A stretch of 64,000 bases of DNA. Source: Agrobacterium tumefaciens. GTDB taxonomy: Bacteria; Pseudomonadota; Alphaproteobacteria; Rhizobiales; Rhizobiaceae. Every line of letters begins with the position of its first letter. Position 1 is the first letter of the stretch. This document shows, one piece after another, positions 25,444 to 33,835 of this stretch. The DNA lies in contig NZ_CP039888.1 of NCBI RefSeq assembly GCF_005221325.1, positions 1,116,001 through 1,180,000 of the forward strand. Direction: 5' to 3'. The notes under the pieces are model-generated. The model did no database searches. It was not told where the DNA came from and saw only the letters and a list, made by a program, of their open reading frames with translations. The position numbers and the translations under genes were made by a program.

Positions 25444-27954
25444 GTGCCAACTTTTTCCCCGAGTCTCGAGAAGGCGCTGCACCAGGCACTGACCTTTGCG
25501 AATGAGCGTCATCACGAATATGCGACGCTTGAACACCTGCTTCTGGCGCTGATCGACGACGCGGATGCCGCCGCCGTCATGGCCGCCTGCAATGTCGATC
25601 TCGATGCGCTGCGCAAGACCGTCAGCGATTATGTCGATAACGAACTGACCAACCTCGTCACCGGTTACGACGAGGATTCCAAACCCACATCCGGCTTCCA
25701 GCGTGTCATCCAGCGCGCCGTTATCCATGTGCAGTCATCCGGCCGCGAAGAAGTGACCGGCGCTAACGTGCTTGTGGCCATTTTCGCCGAGCGCGAAAGC
25801 CATGCCGCCTATTTCCTGCAGGAACAGGAAATGACCCGGTATGACGCGGTCAACTACATCTCCCATGGCATCGGCAAACGTCCTGGCACGTCGCAGACGC
25901 GCGCGCCGCGCGGCGCCGATGAGCCGGAAAGCGAAAGCAAGCCGAGCCGCGGTAATCCCGAGGAAGACGGATCGTCCGCCAAGAAGCAGCAGGATGCGCT
26001 GAAGGCCTATTGCGTCAACCTCAACGACAAGGCGAGGAACGGCAAGATCGACCCGCTGATCGGCCGTCATGACGAGGTCAACCGCACCATCCAGATCCTC
26101 TGCCGCCGCTCCAAGAACAACCCGCTTTATGTGGGTGATCCGGGCGTGGGCAAGACGGCGATTGCCGAAGGTCTGGCCAAGCGTATTGTCGAAGGCAAGG
26201 TGCCGGAGGCGCTCGCCAACGACACCATCTTCTCGCTCGACATGGGCACGCTGCTCGCGGGAACCCGTTATCGCGGTGATTTCGAGGAGCGCCTGAAGCA
26301 GGTCGTCAAGGAACTCGAGGAGTTTCCAGGCGCGGTTCTGTTCATCGATGAAATCCACACCGTCATCGGTGCCGGCGCGACTTCCGGCGGCGCAATGGAT
26401 GCATCGAACCTCTTGAAGCCGGCGTTGTCCTCGGGTGCGATCCGTTGCATTGGTTCGACCACCTATAAGGAATATCGCCAGTTCTTCGAAAAGGACCGCG
26501 CGCTTGTGCGTCGTTTCCAGAAGATCGACGTCAACGAGCCGTCGATCGATGACGCCATCGCGATCATGAAGGGCCTGAAGCCCTATTTCGAAGACTATCA
26601 TCACCTCAGGTATTCCAACGAGGCGATCAAGGCTGCCGTCGAACTGTCGGCTCGTTACATCTCCGACCGCAAGCTGCCGGACAAGGCGATCGACGTGATC
26701 GACGAGACCGGCGCGGCGCAGATGCTGTTGCCCGCTTCCAAGCGCCGCAAGCTGATCACCGAACGGGAAATCGAGGCCACCATTGCGACGATGGCCCGTA
26801 TTCCTCCGAAGACGGTTTCCAAGGATGACGAGATGGTTCTCGCCAATCTCGAAAAGGAACTGCGTTCGGTCGTTTACGGTCAGGACATCGCGATTGAGGC
26901 GCTGGCGACCGCCATCAAGCTGGCGCGTGCGGGCCTGCGCGAACCGAACAAGCCGATCGGCTCCTACGTCTTCTCCGGCCCGACGGGCGTGGGCAAGACG
27001 GAAGTGGCCAAGCAGCTTGCCGCTTCGCTCGGCGTCGAAATGCTGCGCTTCGACATGTCGGAATATATGGAACGGCATACCGTGTCGCGTCTGCTCGGCG
27101 CACCTCCCGGTTATGTCGGCTTCGATCAAGGCGGTCTCTTGACCGATGGCGTCGATCAGCACCCACATTCCGTGGTGCTGCTGGACGAAATCGAAAAGGC
27201 GCATCCCGACATCTACAACATCCTGTTGCAGGTGATGGACCATGGCTCGCTGACCGACCATAACGGCAAGAAGATCGACTTCCGTAACGTCATCCTGATC
27301 ATGACGACCAATGCGGGTGCGTCCGAAATGGCGAAATCGGCGATCGGTTTCGGCTCTTCGCGACGCACGGGTGAAGACGAAGAGGCGATCAACCGGCTGT
27401 TCACGCCGGAGTTCCGCAACCGTCTGGATGCGATCATTCCGTTCTCGCCGCTGCCGACTGCCGTCATTCACAAGGTTGTGCAGAAGTTCGTCATGCAGCT
27501 GGAAACCCAGCTCTCCGAACGCAACGTCACCTTCGATCTGCATGAAGATGCGATCTCCTGGTTGGCGGAGAAGGGTTACGACGAGAAGATGGGCGCTCGC
27601 CCGCTGTCGCGCGTGATCCAGGAGAACATCAAGAAGCCGCTCGCCAATGAAATCCTCTTTGGCAAGCTCAAGAAGGGCGGCGTCGTCAGCGTCACCGTAG
27701 GCAAGAAGGATGATGGCTCCGACGGTCTGATCCTCGAGGTTCTGCCGGAGACCGCACCTGTGAAGCCGCAGCCGGAGGCTGAGCTCAAGGCGGCGAAATC
27801 GCCGGGCAAACCTAAGGCCAAGGCGAAAACAGCTTCCAAGGCGGCAAAGGCCGCTGACGAGGCTGAGGTTCTGGTGGCCGAGGCCGACAAGTCCGATGAG
27901 GACAAGCCGCGCCGTAAGGCCAATACGGTGCCAAAAGTACCGAAGAAGAAGTAA
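25444..27954 (+). CDS. clpA: ClpA, ATPase subunit of the ClpAP protease
   Basis: ClpA is a hexameric AAA+ unfoldase that feeds substrates to ClpP. The 836-residue protein has an N-terminal repeat domain, Walker A of the first ATPase at 231-238 (GDPGVGKT), Walker B in VLFIDEIHT, and Walker A of the second ATPase at 512-519 (GPTGVGKT) with VVLLDEIEKAHPD. The last 65 residues are lysine/alanine-rich and unstructured. The start is GTG at 25444 with GAGGATCGCAAC just upstream. A hairpin terminator follows. Confidence 0.97.
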   Translation: MPTFSPSLEKALHQALTFANERHHEYATLEHLLLALIDDADAAAVMAACNVDLDALRKTVSDYVDNELTNLVTGYDEDSKPTSGFQRVIQRAVIHVQSSGREEVTGANVLVAIFAERESHAAYFLQEQEMTRYDAVNYISHGIGKRPGTSQTRAPRGADEPESESKPSRGNPEEDGSSAKKQQDALKAYCVNLNDKARNGKIDPLIGRHDEVNRTIQILCRRSKNNPLYVGDPGVGKTAIAEGLAKRIVEGKVPEALANDTIFSLDMGTLLAGTRYRGDFEERLKQVVKELEEFPGAVLFIDEIHTVIGAGATSGGAMDASNLLKPALSSGAIRCIGSTTYKEYRQFFEKDRALVRRFQKIDVNEPSIDDAIAIMKGLKPYFEDYHHLRYSNEAIKAAVELSARYISDRKLPDKAIDVIDETGAAQMLLPASKRRKLITEREIEATIATMARIPPKTVSKDDEMVLANLEKELRSVVYGQDIAIEALATAIKLARAGLREPNKPIGSYVFSGPTGVGKTEVAKQLAASLGVEMLRFDMSEYMERHTVSRLLGAPPGYVGFDQGGLLTDGVDQHPHSVVLLDEIEKAHPDIYNILLQVMDHGSLTDHNGKKIDFRNVILIMTTNAGASEMAKSAIGFGSSRRTGEDEEAINRLFTPEFRNRLDAIIPFSPLPTAVIHKVVQKFVMQLETQLSERNVTFDLHEDAISWLAEKGYDEKMGARPLSRVIQENIKKPLANEILFGKLKKGGVVSVTVGKKDDGSDGLILEVLPETAPVKPQPEAELKAAKSPGKPKAKAKTASKAAKAADEAEVLVAEADKSDEDKPRRKANTVPKVPKKK

Positions 27955-27976
27955 TGCAGGTCTTTGACCGATAGAC

Positions 27977-28002
27977 AATGCCGGGCGAGAGCCCGGCATT
28001 TT
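27977..28002 (+). terminator. Terminator of clpS-clpA
   Basis: AATGCCGGGC (27977-27986) pairs with GCCCGGCATT (27991-28000) around GAGA and runs into TTTTC. Confidence 0.88.
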
Positions 28003-28120
28003 CGTGCTTGAAGCATTCCGAGGAAACTGGATTCCGGTTTTTCGTCCGGGAATGCGTAAAACAAAGAGACAAAGCGTTTCGCAATTCGAAGAAAAGCGGA
28101 AACGCTCTAATGGAATTCAA

Positions 28121-28879
28121 ATGCAGACAGCCGAAAGCGAAGCCATCCCCCTCAGCGGCTGGTTTTTCCGGGGAATGCGGGGCATATTTTCGCTGCCCTC
28201 GCTCATCCTCATGACATCTTTCGTCGGTTTCAGCGCCTTTGCGCTGGAATCCGGGGTGGCGCGCGGTGAGGCGGTGTTCATGACGCTTGTCATCTGGGCT
28301 CTGCCGGCCAAGATGATCCTGATCGGCTCCATGGTCGGCGGCGCCAACCTTGCGGCCTGTTTTCTTGCCGTCACACTATCTTCGGTTCGGATGATGCCGA
28401 TGGTCGCCTCCATTGTGCCAGAGATGCGCGGTGCGAAGACGCCGACATGGATTTTGCTGTTTCTCTCGCATTTCGTCGCCATCACGGCTTGGGTTTTCGC
28501 CACGCAAAATCTCTCCAAGGTGCCGCGTGAAGCACGCGCGGCCTGGTTCGCCGGTTTCGGCATCACGCTCACGGTCGTCAACGCCATCATCGTTGGTCTG
28601 TGTTACGGCGTAGTCGCCGCCTTTCCGCCGCTCGTTGCGGGTGTTCTCTTCTTTTTGACGCCTGTCTATTTCATCGCATCCATCTGGGCCTCGGCCCGCC
28701 ATTCCGTCGTCAAGGTCGCCTTCGTCATCGGTGTGATTGCCGGACCCGCCTTTGCGGTGATCGCGCCGGAATTCGATATTCTCTATGCCGGTATCGGCGG
28801 CGGCACTCTGGCCTATGTGATCGACCGCTTCGTCTTTCGCCGCCGGATCAAACCTGTCTCACCGGAGGGCGAACCATGA
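28121..28879 (+). CDS. azlC: AzlC-family branched-chain amino acid exporter, large subunit
   Basis: AzlC and AzlD form an inner membrane exporter for branched-chain amino acids. The 252-residue protein is highly hydrophobic with about seven membrane segments and the family core region (LPAKMILIGSMVGGANLAACFLAVTLSSVRMMPM). The ATG at 28121 gives the normal length; the earlier in-frame start at 28004 overlaps the clpA terminator. Its TGA overlaps the azlD start by four bases. Confidence 0.87.
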   Translation: MQTAESEAIPLSGWFFRGMRGIFSLPSLILMTSFVGFSAFALESGVARGEAVFMTLVIWALPAKMILIGSMVGGANLAACFLAVTLSSVRMMPMVASIVPEMRGAKTPTWILLFLSHFVAITAWVFATQNLSKVPREARAAWFAGFGITLTVVNAIIVGLCYGVVAAFPPLVAGVLFFLTPVYFIASIWASARHSVVKVAFVIGVIAGPAFAVIAPEFDILYAGIGGGTLAYVIDRFVFRRRIKPVSPEGEP

Positions 28880-29220
28880 TGACCGACAACTGGTGGGCGC
28901 CCTATCTGTTCATCGCCATCGCCGGCTGGCTGGCGACCGATCTCTGGCGCTGGCTCGGCGTCCTCGCCGGTAACCGCTTGAAAGAGGATTCCGAAGCGCT
29001 TTATTGGGTGAGGGCGGTCGCCACCGCACTCGTCATGGCCGTCACCGCCAAGCTCATCGTCTTTCCAACCGGATCGCTGGAAGCCTCGCCCATGTGGCTG
29101 CGCATCGGCGCGGCCGTCCTTGGTTTCCTCGCATTTCTGGTAGCTGGGCAGCGCGTCATCGTCGGGGTGGTGGTTCCGATTTTGCTTTTGGCGGGTGGGC
29201 TTTTCGCGCTCGGTCCTTAA
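28876..29220 (+). CDS. azlD: AzlD-family branched-chain amino acid exporter, small subunit
   Basis: The 114-residue hydrophobic protein has about four membrane helices and the AzlD pattern (VRAVATALVMAVTAKLIVFPTG). It is the partner of the preceding gene, with ATG at 28876 inside the azlC stop (ATGATGA), so the two are translationally coupled. Confidence 0.86.
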   Translation: MMTDNWWAPYLFIAIAGWLATDLWRWLGVLAGNRLKEDSEALYWVRAVATALVMAVTAKLIVFPTGSLEASPMWLRIGAAVLGFLAFLVAGQRVIVGVVVPILLLAGGLFALGP

Positions 29221-29291
29221 TGCGAACCTTATCCCAATATTAAGTCCATCTCCCGTATCCTATCCCTGTTTGGGGACAGGAACGGGATTTG

Positions 29292-30224
29292 ATGCAGCTA
29301 TTTGCGGCAGAGCGATTTGTACTGTGTGCGGTGATAATATTATTTGTTTTTGATGTCGCGCTGATCACAATCAAGGGTATCAAGCTTGACTATGTCGGAT
29401 ATTTTTTATGCGGAATGGCGGGTATTGGCGTGTTTGCCCTTGGCCAATTCTATCGTAACAGCGGCCGTGATCTTCATATCGCCGCTGCCTTGATCTCGAG
29501 TGGATTGTTTATCCTGTTCTCGTTGGTCGGTGCTGTCTTTAACTACATGTTCCTGCCCGTGTCTTTTCCGGCAATCGACCCCGTGCTGATCCGCGTGGAC
29601 AGGGCTTTGGGTTATAGCTGGCCCGATATGGTGACTTGGGCAGCGACATATCCCTGGCTCGGCAAAATGCTGTTCCTGGTTTATACGACCTCCTTGCCGC
29701 AGCTCCTGTTGATCATCGTCGCGCTCGGCTTCACAGGCAAGGACAGGATGTTGCATCATTTTATCGTCACTGGGGTGATGGGTGCGATGGCCAGCATCAT
29801 CTTCTGGATATTTTTTCCCACCTATGGGGCAAAAGCCTATTACGAGTTGCCGGAATGGGTTACGCAGGCCATTCCTTTGATGGTGAATCCCGCCTACGGG
29901 CGCGAATTGATGCGACTTGGGCAGGAGGGAGTGACCTATCTCTCTCCCAAGGACGTGCTGGGCCTCATCGGCTTCCCTTCTTTTCACATCTTCATGGCGG
30001 CAATGTCCGTCTGGTTCGTGCCACGCCATCGGCTTGTGATAGCGGTGATCCTACCGCTGAACCTTCTGATGCTGCCGGCCGTTCTCGTGCAAGGCGGACA
30101 TCATCTTTCGGATGTTTTCGGCGGTCTGATCGCGTTTGCCGTCGTCTGCGCAGCCTCCGGCCGGCTGCTTGATTGGCTGTCGGCGAGGGAGCGCATGGGC
30201 AGAGCGGTAACGGTTCCGGCTTAA
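29292..30224 (+). CDS. PAP2-superfamily integral membrane phosphatase-like protein
   Basis: The 310-residue protein has about seven membrane helices. The C-terminal half carries PAP2 motifs: GFPSFHIF (motif 2 histidine) and GGHHLSDVFGG (motif 3). Motif 1 (KxxxxxxRP) is not clear, which is common in the inositolphosphoceramide-synthase-like branch. It probably acts on a lipid phosphate at the membrane, but the substrate is unknown. The ATG at 29292 lies one codon after a TTG. The gene converges with the LysR gene, the ends overlapping by four bases. Confidence 0.8.
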   Translation: MQLFAAERFVLCAVIILFVFDVALITIKGIKLDYVGYFLCGMAGIGVFALGQFYRNSGRDLHIAAALISSGLFILFSLVGAVFNYMFLPVSFPAIDPVLIRVDRALGYSWPDMVTWAATYPWLGKMLFLVYTTSLPQLLLIIVALGFTGKDRMLHHFIVTGVMGAMASIIFWIFFPTYGAKAYYELPEWVTQAIPLMVNPAYGRELMRLGQEGVTYLSPKDVLGLIGFPSFHIFMAAMSVWFVPRHRLVIAVILPLNLLMLPAVLVQGGHHLSDVFGGLIAFAVVCAASGRLLDWLSARERMGRAVTVPA

Positions 30225-31105
30225 GTCGCCGAACTGGAATAACCGCTCTGGCTTGCATGGGCTTCCGCCACCAGCCAGTCGGCTAGAAGGCGGGCCGATG
30301 CGGTCATCTCTTCCGCCTCCATCAGCCAGTAATATTTATCCGTGTCGGCGGCCCGGTCGAAAAGTACGGTCAGCTGGCCGTCGGCGATCTCTTCGCGAAG
30401 AAGCGCCGTCGGGCAGAGGCCGATACCTTGTCCTGCCTTCAAGGCCGTAACGAGCAGATTGAAATCCGCGAAAATCGGACCTGCGCCATAGGGCAGCGAC
30501 ATATCGCCAACCGCAAACCAGTCACGCCAGGCCGTCTCGGTATCGTCATGCAGCAATTCCGCCCGCAATAGGCTGGACTCATCATCGAAAGGGCCGGAAT
30601 TGGCGATATAGCCGGGAGCGCAGGTTGGGCGTGTTTCGGCGCTGAAAAGGGCAACGGAATTTTCGCCGAAGGATATCCCGTGCCCGATGGTGAGATCGGT
30701 CGAGCCTGCATGTTGAGCCCCGGAATAGCTGATCGACACCTGTATGTCGGGATGCAAGGCCCGGAAGCGGGGCAGCCGGGGTGTCAGAAAATGCGCCACC
30801 ACCGAAGGCAGGCTGGCAAGGCGCACGGTCATGCCATCGTGACCCCGGCGCAGGCGTTCCGCGCCGGAAGCGATCTGCCGCAGGCTGGTGGAGATCGTGT
30901 GGCCAAATTCCTTTCCGGCAGGGGTGAGCCTGACGCCGCGCGCGTGGCGCTCGAAAAGCGCGATCCCAAGCCATGCTTCCAGATTGCGCACATGCTGGCT
31001 CACCGCAGTCGCCGTCATGCCGAGCTCCTGCGCGGCCAGGGCAAAACTTGCCTTTCTGGCGGCGGATTCAAAAGCACGAAGGGTGGCGAGTGGCGGCAGT
31101 GTCAT
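30221..31105 (-). CDS. LysR-family transcriptional regulator (GcvA-like)
   Basis: The 294-residue protein has an N-terminal winged helix-turn-helix (PPLATLRAFESAARKASFALAAQELGMTATAVSQHVRNLEA) and a substrate-binding effector domain, in the GcvA/AmpR-like branch. It is divergent from the DUF1989 gene, with 110 bases between starts, the usual arrangement for a LysR regulator and its target. The ligand is unknown. Confidence 0.9.
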   Translation of the reverse strand: MTLPPLATLRAFESAARKASFALAAQELGMTATAVSQHVRNLEAWLGIALFERHARGVRLTPAGKEFGHTISTSLRQIASGAERLRRGHDGMTVRLASLPSVVAHFLTPRLPRFRALHPDIQVSISYSGAQHAGSTDLTIGHGISFGENSVALFSAETRPTCAPGYIANSGPFDDESSLLRAELLHDDTETAWRDWFAVGDMSLPYGAGPIFADFNLLVTALKAGQGIGLCPTALLREEIADGQLTVLFDRAADTDKYYWLMEAEEMTASARLLADWLVAEAHASQSGYSSSAT

Positions 31106-31215
31106 GATCGACAAGGGTAAGTGGAACTTGGTCTGAGCGCAAGAAAAACCCGTCTTGTCAGCGGGGTAGCCATGGCGCATTTATCACCGCAATAATGTCT
31201 TTCTCCGAGGATTTC

Positions 31216-32070
31216 ATGACCCCCATACCTGCTGCCGAACCCGTGGATGCCGCCGAGCGCCGTGCCATCCGTCCCGTCGTCGTTTATCCGAATGGCACAC
31301 TTGAGACACCGGACCTTGCGCGCCTGGAGCAGGCAAAGAACGGCATGGAGAAGATCGACGAAGTCATCGTACCCGCGCGTGACGGCCGCACCTTCAATGT
31401 CCCCAAGGGGCATTTTTTCCGCATCGTCAGCATCGAAGGCCCGCAGGTGGGGGATTTGAACCTCTGGAACGCCCATGATCTGAACGAGCGCTTTTTCAGC
31501 GGCAAGACGCGCGCGCTGCATGCCACCCATGTTTCCGTCGGCAACCGGCTGTGGAGCAACCTGCCGTCGCTTCGGCCGATGGCGACCATCACCCATGATA
31601 CGCTGTCCTGGTGCGGCTTCGACGAGGACGGGGGCGGCGTGCATGATGTGATCGGCACCCGCTGCGATCCCTATACCAACAAGCTGCTGAGTGGTGGCGA
31701 TTATCACCATTGCTGCCATTCGAACCTGACGAATGCGCTTGCTTCGGCCAAAGGCCTATCGTTCTGCGAGGCCGAACCGCATGTACATGACGTGCTGAAT
31801 GTCTTTATGTGCACCGGTTTCACCCGTAATACACACCAGTATTTCATGAAGGCTAGCCCGGTGCGGCCGGGTGACTATCTGGAATTTTTCGCGGAAATCG
31901 ACCTCATCGGCGCGCTTTCCGCGTGTCCCGGCGGCGACTGCAGCGCCACGCATTCAAGCGACACGGCGGCCTGTTATCCGCTGAAGGTGGAAATATTCCG
32001 GCCTGATATGTCGGTGCTGGAAGGTTGGCCATGGCCGGAGCGGAATGCGTACCGCAATCCTGTGGAATGA
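31216..32070 (+). CDS. DUF1989 (urea carboxylase-associated) family protein
   Basis: The 284-residue protein belongs to the DUF1989 family, named for its association with urea carboxylase genes. Conserved segments include GDLNLWNAHDLNERF, the TLSWCGFDEDGGGVHDVIGTRCDPYTN stretch, HHCCHSNL and FMCTGF; the Cys/His richness suggests a metal site. No urea carboxylase gene is adjacent. The ATG at 31216, after CGAGGATTTC, is preferred to ATG 31195, which has no obvious ribosome binding site. The divergent LysR gene probably regulates it. Confidence 0.84.
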   Translation: MTPIPAAEPVDAAERRAIRPVVVYPNGTLETPDLARLEQAKNGMEKIDEVIVPARDGRTFNVPKGHFFRIVSIEGPQVGDLNLWNAHDLNERFFSGKTRALHATHVSVGNRLWSNLPSLRPMATITHDTLSWCGFDEDGGGVHDVIGTRCDPYTNKLLSGGDYHHCCHSNLTNALASAKGLSFCEAEPHVHDVLNVFMCTGFTRNTHQYFMKASPVRPGDYLEFFAEIDLIGALSACPGGDCSATHSSDTAACYPLKVEIFRPDMSVLEGWPWPERNAYRNPVE

Positions 32071-32127
32071 TGAGAAACGCCACAGCCGTCATGCCGGACT
32101 TGTGTGGACGTAATATGGTTTACTGGA

Positions 32128-32277
32128 GCATTGGCCGGGATGCGCATCCCGGCCAATGCAGGCAGGAGGCCGTATTTCCGGACTGGTTGAAACAGCCGAG
32201 ATCAAGCAAGGCCCTGCCTGCTCCCTTTGACCCCGAACGGTTGCTCGGGCTTTCGCCCGCACCACAAGCCTGGGAGC
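32128..32277 (+). ncRNA. Candidate IS110 bridge RNA
   Basis: A 32-base perfect palindrome (half-site GCATTGGCCGGGATGC, 32128-32159) forms a 5' stem-loop. GCAGGCAGG (32158-32166) pairs with CCTGCCTGC (32213-32221) to close the target loop, and GCTCCC (32220-32225) with GGGAGC (32272-32277) to close the donor loop. The target guides are CCGGACT (32178-32184) and GATCAAG (32200-32206). The donor guides are ACGGTTGCT (32237-32245) and CACAAG (32263-32268). Small hairpins GGTTG-AAA-CAGCC and CGGGC-TTTC-GCCCG cap the two loops. The exact RNA ends are estimates. Confidence 0.82.
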
Positions 32278-32283
32278 AAGGCC

Positions 32284-33222
32284 ATGATACAGGAACTTCT
32301 CTTCGTCGGCATCGATGTTTCCAAAGCCCGCTTCGATATCGTTGTGCATCCTTCCGGCAAGTGCTGGAGTATAGGCAGTTCACCTGCACAGATCGCGGCT
32401 CTCATTGAGCGCCTTCAGGCGCTTGGACAGGTCATCGTTGGGCTGGAGGCATCTGGCGGTTACGAGCGCAGGCTGGCTGACAGTCTGCATGCGGCAGGCC
32501 TGAAGGTTTATATCCTGCCGCCCGCAAGGGTTCGCAACTTTGCCAGGGCCATGGGCCAGCTGGCAAAGACCGATAGGATCGACGCCGCCGTGATCGCCCG
32601 CTATCTGGCGACGGTACACAATAGTCTCACGCCCTATGAGCCAGACGCTGCCCGCAGCAGCCTCAGCGCTCTGGCGGCTCATAGACGCAGGCTGGTCGCC
32701 GAAAAGAGCGGCCTGACGAGCCAGCTCGATACCATCGAAGAGCCGCTGGTGCGTGAGATGCTGGAGGTGCGTCTGCGTACCATCGCCACTGATATCGCCA
32801 CCCTCGACCGCGCCATGCGCGACCTGCTGAAGGCGACACCCGCCCTGCGAAAACGTCACGACAGGATGTGTGAGGTCACCGGTGTCGGCCCGATGCTAGC
32901 CACCGCGCTCCTTGCCGATCTGCCCGAACTTGGCACCGTTTCGTCAAAGGTCATCGCTGCCCTGGTCGGCGTCGCACCGCATGCGCGCCAATCCGGATCC
33001 TCCAACCGCCAGGGCAAATGCTCCGGCGGCCGCAAGCATCTGCGCGACATCGCCTACATGGCCGCCCTCAGTGCCATCAAGATAAAAGACCCGGTCCTCG
33101 GCGCTTTCTACCAGCGCCTGCGCAGCAAAGGAAAACCCTTCAAGCTGGCCATAGTCGCAACAATCCGAAAACTCGTCACGATCCTCAACGCCATCGCCAG
33201 AACAGACCCCGCGTTTAACTGA
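32284..33222 (+). CDS. IS110-family transposase (DEDD recombinase)
   Basis: The 312-residue transposase has an N-terminal RuvC-like DEDD domain with Asp11 (VGIDVSK), Glu55 (GLEASGG), Asp97 and Asp100 (KTDRIDA), a central coiled coil, and a C-terminal Tnp20 domain (VTGVGPMLATALLADLPEL, GVAPHARQSGSSNRQGKC) that carries the catalytic serine in this family. The ATG at 32284 follows GGGAGCAAGGCC. The reading frame is complete and uninterrupted, so the element may still be active. Confidence 0.95.
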   Translation: MIQELLFVGIDVSKARFDIVVHPSGKCWSIGSSPAQIAALIERLQALGQVIVGLEASGGYERRLADSLHAAGLKVYILPPARVRNFARAMGQLAKTDRIDAAVIARYLATVHNSLTPYEPDAARSSLSALAAHRRRLVAEKSGLTSQLDTIEEPLVREMLEVRLRTIATDIATLDRAMRDLLKATPALRKRHDRMCEVTGVGPMLATALLADLPELGTVSSKVIAALVGVAPHARQSGSSNRQGKCSGGRKHLRDIAYMAALSAIKIKDPVLGAFYQRLRSKGKPFKLAIVATIRKLVTILNAIARTDPAFN

Positions 33223-33385
33223 GCATCCACGGTTGCTTGATCCGGCATCCAGCCACGGCGCGTCTGCGCCGTGAAAAGAATCTTTCGCGATCAAGGACTT
33301 GATCGCACTGGACCCCGGACCAAGTCCGGGGTGACGGCGTGGGATATGTTACGGCTTTGTCAGATAAGCATGTGCGAGGCCGACA

Positions 33386-33814
33386 TCAGGAAGCGAGCGC
33401 CGCCTTTATCTTCTCCGCATGAGCCTTCAGCACCTCGCCATCGGCCATCACGCCGGAATGCGGCTTCAGCGGCTCGCCTTCCTTGCGCGGAATGACGTGG
33501 AAATGCAGATGGAACACGGTCTGGCCAGCCGCCGGCTCGTTGAACTGGGCGATGAAGACGCCATCCGCATCGAAGGCTTCCTTGGCGGCCACAGCCAGTT
33601 TCTGCACCACGGGAATGGTTCTTGCCAGCACTTCAGGGTCGGCATCGAGCAGATTGCGAGAGCCGGTCTTGGGAACGACGAGCAGATGGCCGGGGGCCTG
33701 CGGCATCACATCCATGAAGGCCAGCGTGTGCTCATCTTCGTAAAGCTTGTGGCTCGGAATTTCGCCGCGCAAGATTTTTGCGAAGATATTGTTATCGTCA
33801 TAGGCGCTGGTCAT
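33386..33814 (-). CDS. HIT-family nucleotide-binding protein
   Basis: The 142-residue protein is a histidine-triad hydrolase; relatives split AMP-linked or dinucleoside phosphates. The triad HLHFHVI is at about residues 99-105, and the N-terminal NIFAKILRGEIPSHKLYEDE is typical of the HinT/HIT branch. It is last in a four-gene minus-strand run, 21 bases after the GNAT-like gene. Confidence 0.92.
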   Translation of the reverse strand: MTSAYDDNNIFAKILRGEIPSHKLYEDEHTLAFMDVMPQAPGHLLVVPKTGSRNLLDADPEVLARTIPVVQKLAVAAKEAFDADGVFIAQFNEPAAGQTVFHLHFHVIPRKEGEPLKPHSGVMADGEVLKAHAEKIKAALAS

Positions 33815-33835
33815 CGGTGATCTCCTCATCGCGGA

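Larger units (their letters stand above)
32101..33237 (+). mobile_element. IS110-family insertion sequence (IS110 group), 1137 bp
   Basis: The element lies between two CT core dinucleotides (32099-32100 and 33236-33237; CTTG is present at both sides). It has no terminal inverted repeats, as expected for IS110. It holds a structured non-coding left end and one transposase gene. Its ends were placed by reconstructing the empty RIME-like site, which returns to exactly 115 bp. In a circular form the two ends would create TTGCTT, 17 bases ahead of TTTACT (32119-32124), a possible junction promoter for the non-coding RNA. Confidence 0.88.
32086..33337 (+). repeat. RIME-like 115-bp repeat, interrupted by an IS110 element
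   Basis: The left 15 bases (32086-32100, CCGTCATGCCGGACT) and the right 100 bases (33238-33337, TGATCCGGCATCCAG to GGGGTGACGG) join into one 115-base element. It has the same blocks as the copy at 2309-2423, including GATCAAG-GA-CTTGATC (about 33291-33306) and CCCCGGAC-CAAGTCCGGGG. The two copies have equal lengths once the 1137-base insert is removed. Confidence 0.85.

Noticed and set aside
32131-32156. The long GC-rich palindrome as a terminator of the DUF1989 gene.
   Set aside because: No T-run follows it, and it lies inside the IS110 left end where a bridge RNA 5' hairpin is expected.
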